64,000 nucleotides of DNA, from NCBI GenBank assembly GCA_024235615.1, contig JACKMB010000001.1, positions 434,001-498,000 of the forward strand, written 5' to 3'. The notes beneath the pieces are model-generated. The model searched no databases. It worked only from the letters and a program-made list of their open reading frames with translations, and was not told where the DNA came from. How positions within the stretch are numbered: the first letter of the stretch is position 1; each line of letters begins with the position of its first letter. Made by a program: the position numbers and the translations under genes. Of this stretch, positions 27,626-37,558 are shown one piece after another. Source of the stretch: Thauera sp. Lineage in GTDB: Bacteria; Pseudomonadota; Gammaproteobacteria; Burkholderiales; Rhodocyclaceae.

Positions 27626-27672
27626 GGATATGAAGATTATCCACGATACAGGTAAAGAGAACGACCTAGAAT
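27626..27672 (+). promoter_or_regulatory. Candidate LysR operator and activator-dependent fpr promoter
   Basis: GGATA-N7-TATCC (27626-27642) is a dyad in the LysR/fpr intergenic region. TAGAAT at 27667-27672 is a plausible -10, but the hexamer 17 bp upstream (CGATAC) is a poor -35, which fits activator dependence. The dyad would be centred about 45 bp before transcription start. Confidence 0.45.
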
Positions 27673-27714
27673 CGCCCCATTCCCACCTCACGCAGCCTGC
27701 AGAGACCCGCAACC

Positions 27715-28491
27715 ATGAGCAGCCTCGCCACCGAACGCGTCCTCAGCGTCCATCACTGGAACGAATCCCTCTTCAGCTTCCGCACCACCCGCGACCCCGG
27801 GCTGCGCTTCGAGAACGGCCAGTTCGTGATGATCGGGCTCGACGTCGGCGGCAAGCCGCTGACCCGCGCCTACAGCATCGCCAGCCCCAACTACGAGGAG
27901 CATCTGGAGTTCTTCAGCATCAAGGTGCCCGACGGCCCGCTCACCTCGCGCCTGCAGCACCTGCGCCCGGGCGACCCGATCGTGGTGAGCAAGAAGCCCA
28001 CCGGGACGCTGGTGCTGCACGACCTCAAACCGGGCAAGAACCTCTACCTGCTCGCCACCGGCACCGGGCTGGCGCCCTTCCTGAGCGTGATCCAGGATCC
28101 GGAGACCTATGAGCGCTTCGAGAAGGTGGTGCTGGTGCACGGCGTACGCTTCGTCTCCGAGCTCGCCTACACCGACTTCATCACCCGCGAGCTACCGCAG
28201 CACGAATACTTCGGCGATCAGGTGCGCGAGCAGCTCGTCTATTACCCGACGGTGACCCGCGAGCCCTTCCGCAACACCGGCCGCATCACCCACGTCATCG
28301 AATCCGGCCGCCTCTTCGCCGACATCGGCCTGCCGGCGCTCGACCCCGCGCGCGACCGCGTGATGATCTGCGGCAGCCAGGCGATGAACAAGGACTGCTG
28401 CGACCTGCTCGACGGGCTCGGCTTCACGATGTCGCCGCGCATCGGCGTGGCCGGCGACTACGTGATCGAGCGTGCCTTCGTGGAGAAATGA
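27715..28491 (+). CDS. fpr: Ferredoxin--NADP reductase
   Basis: 258-aa bacterial-type FNR. FAD binding is seen in PLTRAYSIASPNYEEHLEFF; the NADP domain has YLLATGTGLAPFLSVIQDPE and MICGSQAMNKDCCDLL. The C-terminus (GDYVIERAFVEK) is of the subclass I bacterial type, as in Azotobacter and Rhodobacter. It reduces or oxidises ferredoxin/flavodoxin and has roles in oxidative stress and nitrogen-related electron flow. It is divergent from the LysR gene. Confidence 0.94.
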   Translation: MSSLATERVLSVHHWNESLFSFRTTRDPGLRFENGQFVMIGLDVGGKPLTRAYSIASPNYEEHLEFFSIKVPDGPLTSRLQHLRPGDPIVVSKKPTGTLVLHDLKPGKNLYLLATGTGLAPFLSVIQDPETYERFEKVVLVHGVRFVSELAYTDFITRELPQHEYFGDQVREQLVYYPTVTREPFRNTGRITHVIESGRLFADIGLPALDPARDRVMICGSQAMNKDCCDLLDGLGFTMSPRIGVAGDYVIERAFVEK

Positions 28492-28561
28492 GGTCTGGGC
28501 GGGAGAGACCTTGCGGACAGTGGATCGGCACGCCCGATCCGCGTGTCCTATCGCGCAACCT

Positions 28562-28602
28562 TTGATCTAGATCAATTCCAGGACAGAGCGCGCCGCTAGC
28601 AT
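28562..28602 (+). promoter_or_regulatory. FNR/Anr-type box with matching class II -10 element
   Basis: TTGATCTAGATCAA (28562-28575) is a perfect 14-bp palindrome matching the FNR consensus TTGAT-N4-ATCAA. TAGCAT at 28597-28602 is a -10 candidate; the implied start near 28610 puts the box at -41.5, the class II activation position. The next gene is the PAS-GGDEF-EAL protein at 28689. Confidence 0.8.
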
Positions 28603-28688
28603 CCGCCCGTGCTCGCCCTGCCCTCCTCGCTTTCTCCGATTTCCGACTCGCTCCGTGTCCTCCGGCACCACGCCCCGGAGCAGGGAGC

Positions 28689-31073
28689 GTGACGCGCGCC
28701 GCCTTCGCGCTGCTGCTGCAGACGACGAGCAGCATCCGCCTGCTCGTGCTCGCGCTGATCGGCCTCGCCGGGCTGGGCTGGATCGTGGTGGAGGCCGGCA
28801 CCAGCTCGGCACACGAGCACCTGCGCTACGCGCGCGACCTGCGCGAGATCCGCCAGGTCGATGCCGAGCTCGACGCCGCCGCGCTCGCCCGCCGGCTCGG
28901 GCTCGCCGGGGACTGGCAGGGGGCGGACGCCCACCTCGCGCGCATGGAAGCGCTGATCGGCGACCTCGGCCGCGTTCCCGACTTCCTCACCGACAGCGAG
29001 ACGGCCGCCGTGCACCGCCAGCTCGGGCACTACGCCACCCTGCAGGCCGACAAGCGCGCCACGATCGGCGCGCTGCGCGTGCTCCTCGACGCGCCGCCGC
29101 AGAACGGCGCCGACACAGAGACCAGGACCGAGGCCGAGGCCGACCGCCTGCTGCGCCAGCTCCTCGCCCAGCAGACGGCGCGCGAGGGCGAACGCCTGGT
29201 CGAGAGCTACACCGACGGCTATTCCGCCTCGCAGACCCGCATGCACCGCCAGCGCGTGCTGCTGGTGCTCGCCGCGCTCGCGCTCGGCGCCTACCTGCTG
29301 CTCACCGCGCTGCGCCTGCGCAAGGTCTCGCTCAGCGTCACCCAGGCCCACGCCGACCTGCAGGAGCACGCCGCCGCGCTCGGTCGCGCCGAGGCCGAGC
29401 TGCGCCTCTACGCCACCGTGTTCACCAACGCCAGCGAGGGCATGCTGATCACCGACGCGCACAGCCGCATCATCGCCGCCAACCCGGCCTTCTCGCGCAT
29501 CACCGGCTACAGCCCGGCGGAGGTCGTGGGGCGCTCGCCCGCGCTGCTCAACTCCGGCCGCCAGGACGCCGGCTTCTACCGCCGCATGTGGTCCACGCTC
29601 GCCAGCCGCGGCAAGTGGCAGGGCGAGCTGTGGAATCGCCGCCGCGACGGCTCGATCTACCCCGAGTGGCTGTCGATCACCGCGGTGCAGGGCGAGGGCA
29701 ACGGCGAGGAAGGCAGGCCGTGCAACTACATCGGCATCTTCTCCGACATCACCGAGCGCAAGGAGGCCGAGGCGCGCATCCTGCACCTCGCCCACCATGA
29801 TCCGCTCACCAACCTGCCCAACCGCGCGCTGCTCAACGACCGCCTCGGCCAGACCCTGCTGCAGGCGCGGCGCGACGGTCGCGGCGCCGCGGTGCTGCTG
29901 CTCGACCTCGACCGCTTCAAGACGATCAACGACACCCTCGGCCACGAGCGCGGCGACAGCCTGCTGCTGGAGGTCTGCGCGCGCTGCCGGCGCGTGCTGC
30001 GCGACACCGACACCCTCGCGCGCCTGAGCGGGGACGAGTTCGTCATCGTGCTGCCCGACGCCACCACCGCCGACGTCGCTGCCGACACCGCACGCAGGCT
30101 GCTCGACGCCATCGCCCTGCCGTGCCGGCTCGGCGAGCACGAGATCAGCATCACGGCGAGCATCGGCATCGCCCTCTTCGCGCGCGACGGCAGCGACGAA
30201 TCGACCCTGCTGCGCAACGCCGATGCCGCGATGCATCGCGCCAAGGAGGCCGGGCGCAACGCCTTCGAGTTCTACGCCGAGGACATGAACACCAGCTCGC
30301 TCGGCCGCCTGCTGCTCGAGCACCAGCTGCGCGGCGCCGCCGAGCGCGGCGAACTGCTGCTGCACTACCAGCCCAAGGTGAGCGCCGCCGACGGCCGCCT
30401 CGGCGGCTTCGAGGCGCTGCTGCGCTGGCAGCATCCCGAGCTCGGCATGGTCGCGCCGGGGCAGTTCATCCCGCTCGCCGAGGAATCCGGCCTGATCGTG
30501 CCGATCGGCCAGTGGGTGCTCGAGGAAGCCTGCCGCCAGCAGCGCGCCTGGCTCGACGCCGGCTTCGACGTGCCGCCGCTCGCCGTGAACCTCTCGGCGC
30601 ACCAACTCGCCCAACCGGACATCGTCGCGACCGTGGCCGCGGCCATCGAGCGCCACCACCTCGCCCCCGGGCTGATCGAGCTCGAGCTCACCGAGACCAT
30701 GCTGATGCGCGACGTCGATCGCACCATCCGCACCCTCGTGCGCCTGCGCGAGATGGGCGTGCGGCTGTCGATCGACGACTTCGGCACCGGCTACTCCTCG
30801 CTCAACTACCTGCGCCAGTTTCCGGTCAATGCGCTCAAGATCGACCGCAGCTTCGTCGGCGACATCGGCAGCGATGGTGCCGAGGGCAAGATCGCCGCGG
30901 CCATCGTCGGCATGGCCCACAGCCTCGGGCTGGAGGCGATCGCCGAAGGCGTGGAGACCGAGGCCCAGCGCGCCTTCCTGCAGATGCACGGCTGCCACCA
31001 GCTGCAGGGCAACCTGATCGCCCGCCCCGCACACGCGCGCGAGATCGAGCGCTTCCTGGACCGTCACAGCTGA
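28689..31073 (+). CDS. Membrane PAS-GGDEF-EAL protein (c-di-GMP metabolism)
   Basis: 794 aa. TM1 is near residues 18-37, then a helical periplasmic domain of about 150 residues, TM2 near 195-215, PAS near 240-360, GGDEF 365-525 and EAL 540-794. The GGDEF motif is SGDEF (447-451), a variant found in active and inactive enzymes. The EAL domain keeps EALLRW (575), ELTET, DDFGTGYSSL and EGVET, so phosphodiesterase activity is likely. The start at 28689 is a downstream choice; AGGGAGCG precedes it. An FNR box upstream suggests induction at low oxygen. Confidence 0.92.
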   Translation: MTRAAFALLLQTTSSIRLLVLALIGLAGLGWIVVEAGTSSAHEHLRYARDLREIRQVDAELDAAALARRLGLAGDWQGADAHLARMEALIGDLGRVPDFLTDSETAAVHRQLGHYATLQADKRATIGALRVLLDAPPQNGADTETRTEAEADRLLRQLLAQQTAREGERLVESYTDGYSASQTRMHRQRVLLVLAALALGAYLLLTALRLRKVSLSVTQAHADLQEHAAALGRAEAELRLYATVFTNASEGMLITDAHSRIIAANPAFSRITGYSPAEVVGRSPALLNSGRQDAGFYRRMWSTLASRGKWQGELWNRRRDGSIYPEWLSITAVQGEGNGEEGRPCNYIGIFSDITERKEAEARILHLAHHDPLTNLPNRALLNDRLGQTLLQARRDGRGAAVLLLDLDRFKTINDTLGHERGDSLLLEVCARCRRVLRDTDTLARLSGDEFVIVLPDATTADVAADTARRLLDAIALPCRLGEHEISITASIGIALFARDGSDESTLLRNADAAMHRAKEAGRNAFEFYAEDMNTSSLGRLLLEHQLRGAAERGELLLHYQPKVSAADGRLGGFEALLRWQHPELGMVAPGQFIPLAEESGLIVPIGQWVLEEACRQQRAWLDAGFDVPPLAVNLSAHQLAQPDIVATVAAAIERHHLAPGLIELELTETMLMRDVDRTIRTLVRLREMGVRLSIDDFGTGYSSLNYLRQFPVNALKIDRSFVGDIGSDGAEGKIAAAIVGMAHSLGLEAIAEGVETEAQRAFLQMHGCHQLQGNLIARPAHAREIERFLDRHS

Positions 31074-31177
31074 ATCCCCCGGCACGGCGGAAACTTGCCG
31101 TGGCCGGCGCGGCTCCAAGCACGCGACGCCCGCCATGCCGCGGGCCCGCATCCACGCCATGCACGGAGACCCACCCC

Positions 31178-31660
31178 ATGAGCTCGCCCCTGTACGACAT
31201 CGCGGTCGAACGCCTCGCCGGCGGCACGACCACCCTCGGCGAATACGCCGGCAAGGTCCTGCTGATCGTCAACACCGCCAGCCAGTGCGGCCTCACCCCG
31301 CACTACGCCGGGCTGGAGAAGCTCCACCAGACCTACCAGGACCGCGGCCTGGTCGTGCTCGGCTTCCCCTGCAACCAGTTCGGCGCGCAGGAACCCGGCA
31401 GCGCGGAGGAGATCGGCGCCTTCTGCGCGAAGAACTACGGCGTGACTTTTCCGATGTTCGCCAAGATCGAAGTCAACGGCGACGGCGCGCATCCGCTGTA
31501 CAAGTACCTGAAACAGCACGCCAAGGGCATCCTCGGCACCGAGGCGATCAAGTGGAACTTCACCAAGTTCCTGGTGAGCCGGGATGGGCAGCACATCGAA
31601 CGCTACGCGCCGACGACCACGCCGGACGAGTTGGTGAAGGACATCGAGGGGATTCTTTAG
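31178..31660 (+). CDS. Glutathione peroxidase family protein
   Basis: 160-aa thiol peroxidase. It has the peroxidatic cysteine in VNTASQCGLTPHY, the second motif LGFPCNQFGAQEPG and the C-terminal KWNFTKFLVSRDG. Bacterial members with Cys in place of selenocysteine often use thioredoxin despite the name. The ATG at 31178 is preceded by GGAGA. No neighbour suggests a specialised role; it is 104 bp after the c-di-GMP gene. Confidence 0.95.
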   Translation: MSSPLYDIAVERLAGGTTTLGEYAGKVLLIVNTASQCGLTPHYAGLEKLHQTYQDRGLVVLGFPCNQFGAQEPGSAEEIGAFCAKNYGVTFPMFAKIEVNGDGAHPLYKYLKQHAKGILGTEAIKWNFTKFLVSRDGQHIERYAPTTTPDELVKDIEGIL

Positions 31661-31685
31661 ACCACATCCGCGTCCCGGCTCAGAC

Positions 31686-31743
31686 GTGGAGGAAGCGCTC
31701 GAGTGCGAAAACCGGGCCCTCTCCGCGGAGTCGCATCCTCCAC
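31686..31743. repeat. Imperfect inverted repeat upstream of the RelBE-type pair
   Basis: GTGGAGGAAGCGCTC (31686-31700) and GAGTCGCATCCTCCAC (31728-31743) pair over about 15 bases with one bulge and one mismatch. There is no T-run. It lies 49 bp before the antitoxin start and could be an operator for the antitoxin-toxin complex or an mRNA hairpin ending the peroxidase transcript. Confidence 0.5.
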
Positions 31744-31791
31744 TTCAAGTTCTATTCTACGTACTCGTATCCGGTCTTCAGGACGCTCAAA

Positions 31792-32040
31792 ATGGCACAT
31801 CAGATACTGGTCGAGACGACCGCAAGCGTTTCCGAACTCAAGAAAAACCCCATGGGCACGGTCGCTGCCGGGGAAGGCTTCCCGGTTGCGATCCTCAACC
31901 GCAATGCCCCCGCCTTCTACTGCGTTCCCGCAAAGGTGTTCGAAGAGATGATGGAACGGCTGGAAGATCTTGAACTGAACGCGCTCGCCGATGCCCGCGC
32001 TGGCCAGCCGGTCGTCAAGGTGAGCCTCGATGACTTGTGA
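31792..32040 (+). CDS. Phd/YefM (StbD)-type antitoxin
   Basis: 82 aa, beginning MAHQILVETTASVSELKKNP, then GFPVAILNRNAPAFYCVPAK and VFEEMMERLEDLELNALAD, the Phd/YefM/StbD pattern of an N-terminal DNA-binding fold with a C-terminal helix that wraps the toxin. AGGA precedes the ATG. The toxin gene overlaps its 3' end by 11 bp, as expected for a coupled module. Confidence 0.92.
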   Translation: MAHQILVETTASVSELKKNPMGTVAAGEGFPVAILNRNAPAFYCVPAKVFEEMMERLEDLELNALADARAGQPVVKVSLDDL

Positions 32041-32311
32041 GTTGGGCTTCGTCGACGAGGCCTTGGCCGAGTGGCGCAAGCTCGATGGAAGCATCCGCGA
32101 ACAGTTCAAGAACAAGCTCGCCGAACGCCTGGACGCGCTCCGTGTGCCGGCCGCCAGGTTGAGCGGACACCCCGACCGCTACAAGATCAAGCTGCGCAGC
32201 GTGGGCTATCGGCTGTTCCACGAAGTTCGGGACGAAGAACTCATCGTGGTGGTGGTCGCTGTCGGCAAGCGGGAGCGCAGCGCAGTCTATCGAGCGGCGG
32301 CACGACGCTGA
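32030..32311 (+). CDS. RelE/StbE-type toxin (mRNA interferase)
   Basis: 93 aa, with LSGHPDRYKIKLRSVGYRLF and the strand EELIVVVVAVGKRERSAVYR, the RelE/ParE fold signature. Such toxins cut mRNA in the ribosomal A site; the basic and tyrosine residues needed (K, R, Y in the C-terminal half) are present. It overlaps the antitoxin gene. Confidence 0.93.
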   Translation: MTCELGFVDEALAEWRKLDGSIREQFKNKLAERLDALRVPAARLSGHPDRYKIKLRSVGYRLFHEVRDEELIVVVVAVGKRERSAVYRAAARR

Positions 32312-32439
32312 ACGCACGAGGCACCGGTGTGGCTCCAACGAGACATACGCCACTTCTGACGACAGCTTGCTTGCCCATCTCTCGAGCTTGGTGCCGGACG
32401 CTCTGACGCAGTAAAGGCCACCGGAGGCCCCTGCACGCC

Positions 32440-32838
32440 TCAAGGCGCCACGAGTTCGACCGACGAAAAATACTGCCGATACTTGCGCGGATCGCGCGTC
32501 AGGATTGGCCAGCCTTCGACCGCGGCATGGGCACCGATGAAGAAATCGGCCAGAACGTTGGTCCGCTGGCCGCCGTTACGGCGATAGGCGACGAAGGCCT
32601 TGCCCGCGAGAAAGAGCGCCGGCCTGGGGATCTCGACGACTTCGACGCCGAAATCGGTGACCGCCTCCTCCAGCGCCTCGACGGTCGAGAAGGTCAAGGA
32701 AAGTTCGGCGTAGATGATGGGATTGATCGCAAGTCGATGCACTTGCGACTGCCGACGCAGCATGTCGATGGACCAATCTGCCCAGCGCGGGTCGTCTTCC
32801 AGCACATCGATCAGCACATTGGTGTCGACCAGCAGCAT
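32440..32838 (-). CDS. vapC: VapC-type PIN-domain toxin
   Basis: 132-aa PIN nuclease. The acidic site is seen in MLLVDTNVLIDVLEDD, then NPIIYAELSLTF, NVLADFFIGAHA and ILTRDPRKYRQYF, the four acidic positions typical of VapC. The start at 32838 overlaps the antitoxin stop by one base (TGATG). Longer frames run through vapB. VapC toxins usually cut tRNA or rRNA; the target here is unknown. Confidence 0.92.
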   Translation of the reverse strand: MLLVDTNVLIDVLEDDPRWADWSIDMLRRQSQVHRLAINPIIYAELSLTFSTVEALEEAVTDFGVEVVEIPRPALFLAGKAFVAYRRNGGQRTNVLADFFIGAHAAVEGWPILTRDPRKYRQYFSSVELVAP

Positions 32839-33074
32839 CAGTCGTCGCCACGCAGCAAGGCCATCAGGTCGTCCGTGCGCCACTTGACGTCGGCCTTGCC
32901 GCGCAGGCGCTCGAAGCGATCAGCCTCGTCTCGCAGTTCACCGGGGCGCGTCAGGACGACCTCGCCCTCGCGATTGATGCGGAACTCGATCGCGCATCCG
33001 GGCTCGAGATGCAGCGCGTCGCGGATGTGCTTGGGGATCGTCACCTGCCCCTTGCTCGTCAGTGTGGTGTGCAT
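32838..33074 (-). CDS. vapB: AbrB/VapB-type antitoxin
   Basis: 78 aa, starting MHTTLTSKGQVTIPKHIRDA, the SpoVT/AbrB DNA-binding swapped-hairpin motif, followed by LHLEPGCAIEFRINREGEVV and a charged C-terminal tail. It is coupled to vapC. The module is convergent with the RelE-type module and divergent from ettA. Confidence 0.92.
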   Translation of the reverse strand: MHTTLTSKGQVTIPKHIRDALHLEPGCAIEFRINREGEVVLTRPGELRDEADRFERLRGKADVKWRTDDLMALLRGDD

Positions 33075-33225
33075 CTCGATTCTCTCCTTCCTGTATTTCT
33101 TACACGTCGCCTCAGCGTAATACCCCAATCGGCTAGCGGCAAGCTCCATGCGTGCCGGCCGCTGCCCACTCGGGTAGACTCCGCCCTTTTCCGCCCCACC
33201 GAACACCGTCAACGAGGTACCCGTA

Positions 33226-34890
<1,665 letters not shown>

Positions 34891-34918
34891 GCCGGCACCG
34901 GACGAAGCCGCTCCATGG

Positions 34919-34950
34919 AAGCCCGCTGCATGCCCTGCAGCGGGCTTTCG
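34919..34950 (+). terminator. Intrinsic terminator of ettA
   Basis: AAGCCCGCTGCA (34919-34930) pairs perfectly with TGCAGCGGGCTT (34936-34947) around a 5-base loop, followed by a short T-rich stretch. Confidence 0.85.
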
Positions 34951-34956
34951 CGTTTA

Positions 34957-34965
34957 CCCCCCCCC
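34957..34965. repeat. Run of nine C residues upstream of the Tad operon
   Basis: TTTA is followed by nine Cs and GGCG. It lies 32 bp before the -35 element of the Tad-operon promoter. Homopolymers of this length can slip in replication, but a regulatory effect here is only inferred. Confidence 0.8.
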
Positions 34966-34997
34966 GGCGACGCTGCGCAAGGAATCTTATTTGCATA

Positions 34998-35026
34998 TTG
35001 ACTCGACTCATCCCGTTTGTCATTAT
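34998..35026 (+). promoter_or_regulatory. Sigma70 promoter of the Tad/RHS operon
   Basis: TTGACT (34998-35003), a 17-bp spacer and CATTAT (35021-35026) lie 31 bp before the first gene. The surrounding 70 bp are much more A/T-rich than the rest of the window. No other convincing promoter is seen before 51 kb in this run of genes. Confidence 0.78.
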
Positions 35027-35056
35027 TCCTTCATCATTTACCGGCGGGAGGCGATC

Positions 35057-35326
35057 ATGGCGGCAGGCAGCGGACTCGGGCAGCAGCGCGGTCAAGGCAT
35101 GACCGAGTACATCATCATCGTGGCGCTGATCGCAGTCGGAGCGATCGCGGTCTATCAATACTTCGGACAGACGGTGCGCAACCAGACCGCCGCGATCGCC
35201 ACCGAGATCGCCGGCAAGGACGGCGGCACTGCCAAGAGCGCCGCGCAAACCGCGGCCGGCAAGGCGGCGACCGAGGCCAACACGGCCCGCACGCTCGACA
35301 CCTACACCGGCAACGCGGGCCGCTGA
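35057..35326 (+). CDS. Flp/type IVb pilin-like protein
   Basis: 89 aa. The leader MAAGSGLGQQRGQG ends before MTEYIIIVALIAVGAIAVYQ, the Flp prepilin site G/xTEY with Glu5-like acidic residue and a single hydrophobic helix; an Ala/Thr-rich tail follows. The GGGAGG ribosome site before the ATG at 35057 is strong. It is the first gene of the Tad operon and the best candidate for the structural pilin, although it is longer than classical Flp. Confidence 0.85.
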   Translation: MAAGSGLGQQRGQGMTEYIIIVALIAVGAIAVYQYFGQTVRNQTAAIATEIAGKDGGTAKSAAQTAAGKAATEANTARTLDTYTGNAGR

Positions 35327-35364
35327 GTTCGGCCCGCCGCTACAGCCTCCCCGAGCGCACCCGC

Positions 35365-36789
35365 ATGGTCGTGTTCCCGCGCCCCGGTGTCGGAAGGCAC
35401 TCGCCCGGGGCGGCCCCGCAGCGCGGCCAGGCGCTGGTGCTCGGGCTCTTCTTCGTCTTCGCCACCGCGGCCGTGCTGCTGCTGATGTTCAACGGCGGCA
35501 GGACGGTGGACGAAAAGCTGCGCCTCACCAATGCCGCCGACGCCACCGCCTGGAGCGTCGCCACTCTCGAGGCACGCGCGCTCAACTACGACGCGTACAC
35601 CAACCGGGCCATCGTCGCCAACGAGGTCGCGATCGCGCAGGCGATCAGCCTGATCTCGTGGATGCACTACTTCGAGACGGCGGTCGGGAGCGCTCCCGCC
35701 CTGAACCAGGTGGCCATGAGCTGGCTGTACAAGCCCGGCGAGTACCCGCGGCTCCTGCAACTGCTCGCCGGGGTCAATGGCAGCGCCTACCTGGACGTCG
35801 GGAGCGGCGGCTCGCTGCGTGCCATCGTGGAGGGCCTCGATACCGCGCTGGGCGCGATCGCAACCGCCCACGACGCAGTCGCGAACGCGCTGTCGCTCTC
35901 GCAGCGCGTGATGCACGCGAGCCTGGACACGGGCATCGCCCAGGCCGGGTTCGCAAACGAATTCGTGCATCGGATCGACCCCGACATGCGGGCCTCGATC
36001 AACCCGATCAGCCACGACTTCCGCAACCTGACCCGCGCCATGGCGAGGGACTCCGCGCAAGGAGATGCGCGCGAACGGATCGCCGACGTCACGCTACGCT
36101 CCCGCGACGCCTTCACCCGGGAGCGCGTGTGGTCGATCCGCGGCTTGAACCTCCCGCCCTTGCAGCGCAAGGTCGAACTCAAGCGACGCGGCGGCACCGA
36201 GCTGATCGGTTACGACGAATGGCGCGCGCTCGACACGCTCGAACACCAGGGCCAGCGGATGAAGCGCTGGCGCTGGCGCTGGCGTCGCACGCCGCTCGCC
36301 TGGGGCGGTGCGAGCTTCGCAGGCGACGAGGAAGCCGATGCGCGGCGGGGCCATCACGGCAACACCTACACGAGCAATCCGATCACGACGCTGAGGCTGG
36401 CCGAGCCTGCGATCGTCGACGCGGGGGCAGCGCGCTTCAGCGGGCTGCCGGAAACCCGCGAACTGCGCGACCTCTCCGCCACCGCGGATCACCGCTCCGG
36501 CGTGACCGTCCACGTCGCCAAGGCACGCCATAGGCTGCGCGGCTCCGGGGGGATCGGCAGCGTGCAACCGCAGGGAAACCTGCGTGCGTTCGATGCGACC
36601 GCCCCCGGCGGCCACCTCGCCGCGATGGCGCGCGCCGAGGTCTTCTTCGAGCGTCCCGCGGCGCGCAGCGACCACAAGACCGAGCGGGCGAGCCTGTACA
36701 GTCCTTACTGGCATGCCAGGCTCACCGCCGTGACCCCGACGGACCGTGCCTGGGCCGCCGGGCGGCAGGAAGGGATGGCGCTGCCATGA
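35365..36789 (+). CDS. TadG-like protein (Tad pilus biogenesis, N-terminal TadG-type domain)
   Basis: 474 aa. A short basic N-terminus with QRGQALVLGLFFVFATAAVL precedes LTNAADATAWSVATLEARAL, the helix-plus-'NAADA' pattern of TadG-like N-terminal domains. The rest is a long, probably periplasmic region with no recognised family. The ATG at 35365 was chosen after the pilin stop. Its stop overlaps the next start as ATGA. The pairing with TadE-like genes supports a role in pilus assembly. Confidence 0.75.
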   Translation: MVVFPRPGVGRHSPGAAPQRGQALVLGLFFVFATAAVLLLMFNGGRTVDEKLRLTNAADATAWSVATLEARALNYDAYTNRAIVANEVAIAQAISLISWMHYFETAVGSAPALNQVAMSWLYKPGEYPRLLQLLAGVNGSAYLDVGSGGSLRAIVEGLDTALGAIATAHDAVANALSLSQRVMHASLDTGIAQAGFANEFVHRIDPDMRASINPISHDFRNLTRAMARDSAQGDARERIADVTLRSRDAFTRERVWSIRGLNLPPLQRKVELKRRGGTELIGYDEWRALDTLEHQGQRMKRWRWRWRRTPLAWGGASFAGDEEADARRGHHGNTYTSNPITTLRLAEPAIVDAGAARFSGLPETRELRDLSATADHRSGVTVHVAKARHRLRGSGGIGSVQPQGNLRAFDATAPGGHLAAMARAEVFFERPAARSDHKTERASLYSPYWHARLTAVTPTDRAWAAGRQEGMALP

Positions 36790-37556
36790 AGCCCCGCCAC
36801 TTGCTCCTCGCGATTGCGCGCCCAGCAGAAAGCGGCCAGTCGACGACCGAGTTCCTCGTGCTCGCCCTGGTCCTCGTGCCGCTCTTCATGAGCCTGCCCC
36901 TGCTCGGCAAGTATCTCGACCTCGCCCACACCACCGAGCAGGCCGCACGCTACGTGGCCTTCGAGACCGCGATCACGGGCCCTGCCCGGCGCACACCCAC
37001 GGCGGAGGCGCTCGCCGCCCAGGTCCGCGAGCGCATCTTTTCGCCGAGCGCGGCACCGATCCTCAGCCGGCCCGCCGACGCCACCGCAAGCGGACGTCCG
37101 GCCAACCCGTTGTGGACCGATCATCGCGGCGAACACCTCCTCAGCGATCCGGCCAGCCGGGTCGGCGTCGAGCTCGGCTCGCACACCGACACTGCACCCG
37201 CATCGGCCCTGCTCGCCGGATCGCTCGGGCTCGACCTGCCCGCCGGCACGGAATACACCGGAACGATCCGCGTGTCTCCACGCAACGTCCCCGGCCTGGC
37301 GCCCTTCGACACGCTGGGGCTGACGATCCATCGTCATCAGGTCCTGCTCGGGCACAACTGGTCGGCGGCGGGTTCGGCCGAGTACGCCCGCCGGATCGAA
37401 GACGCCGGCCCGCTCGCCTACCCGATCCAGCCGCTGGCGCTGATCGGCAACACGCTCGGGCGCGTCCTGCCACCGCTGGTGCTCGACGAGGCGATCGAGG
37501 TCGGACGCGTCGAAGCCGAGATCCTGCCTTGCGACCGTCTCGAAGAAGGGTGCTGA
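36786..37556 (+). CDS. TadE-like pseudopilin
   Basis: 256 aa. N-terminal ESGQSTTEFLVLALVLVPLF has the TadE-like prepilin pattern (G/QSTTEF) with one membrane helix, then DLAHTTEQAARYVAFETAI, which is also typical. The remaining 190 residues are unclassified. It overlaps the preceding gene by 4 bp and precedes the next by 2 bp. Confidence 0.75.
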   Translation: MKPRHLLLAIARPAESGQSTTEFLVLALVLVPLFMSLPLLGKYLDLAHTTEQAARYVAFETAITGPARRTPTAEALAAQVRERIFSPSAAPILSRPADATASGRPANPLWTDHRGEHLLSDPASRVGVELGSHTDTAPASALLAGSLGLDLPAGTEYTGTIRVSPRNVPGLAPFDTLGLTIHRHQVLLGHNWSAAGSAEYARRIEDAGPLAYPIQPLALIGNTLGRVLPPLVLDEAIEVGRVEAEILPCDRLEEGC

Positions 37557-37558
37557 AC

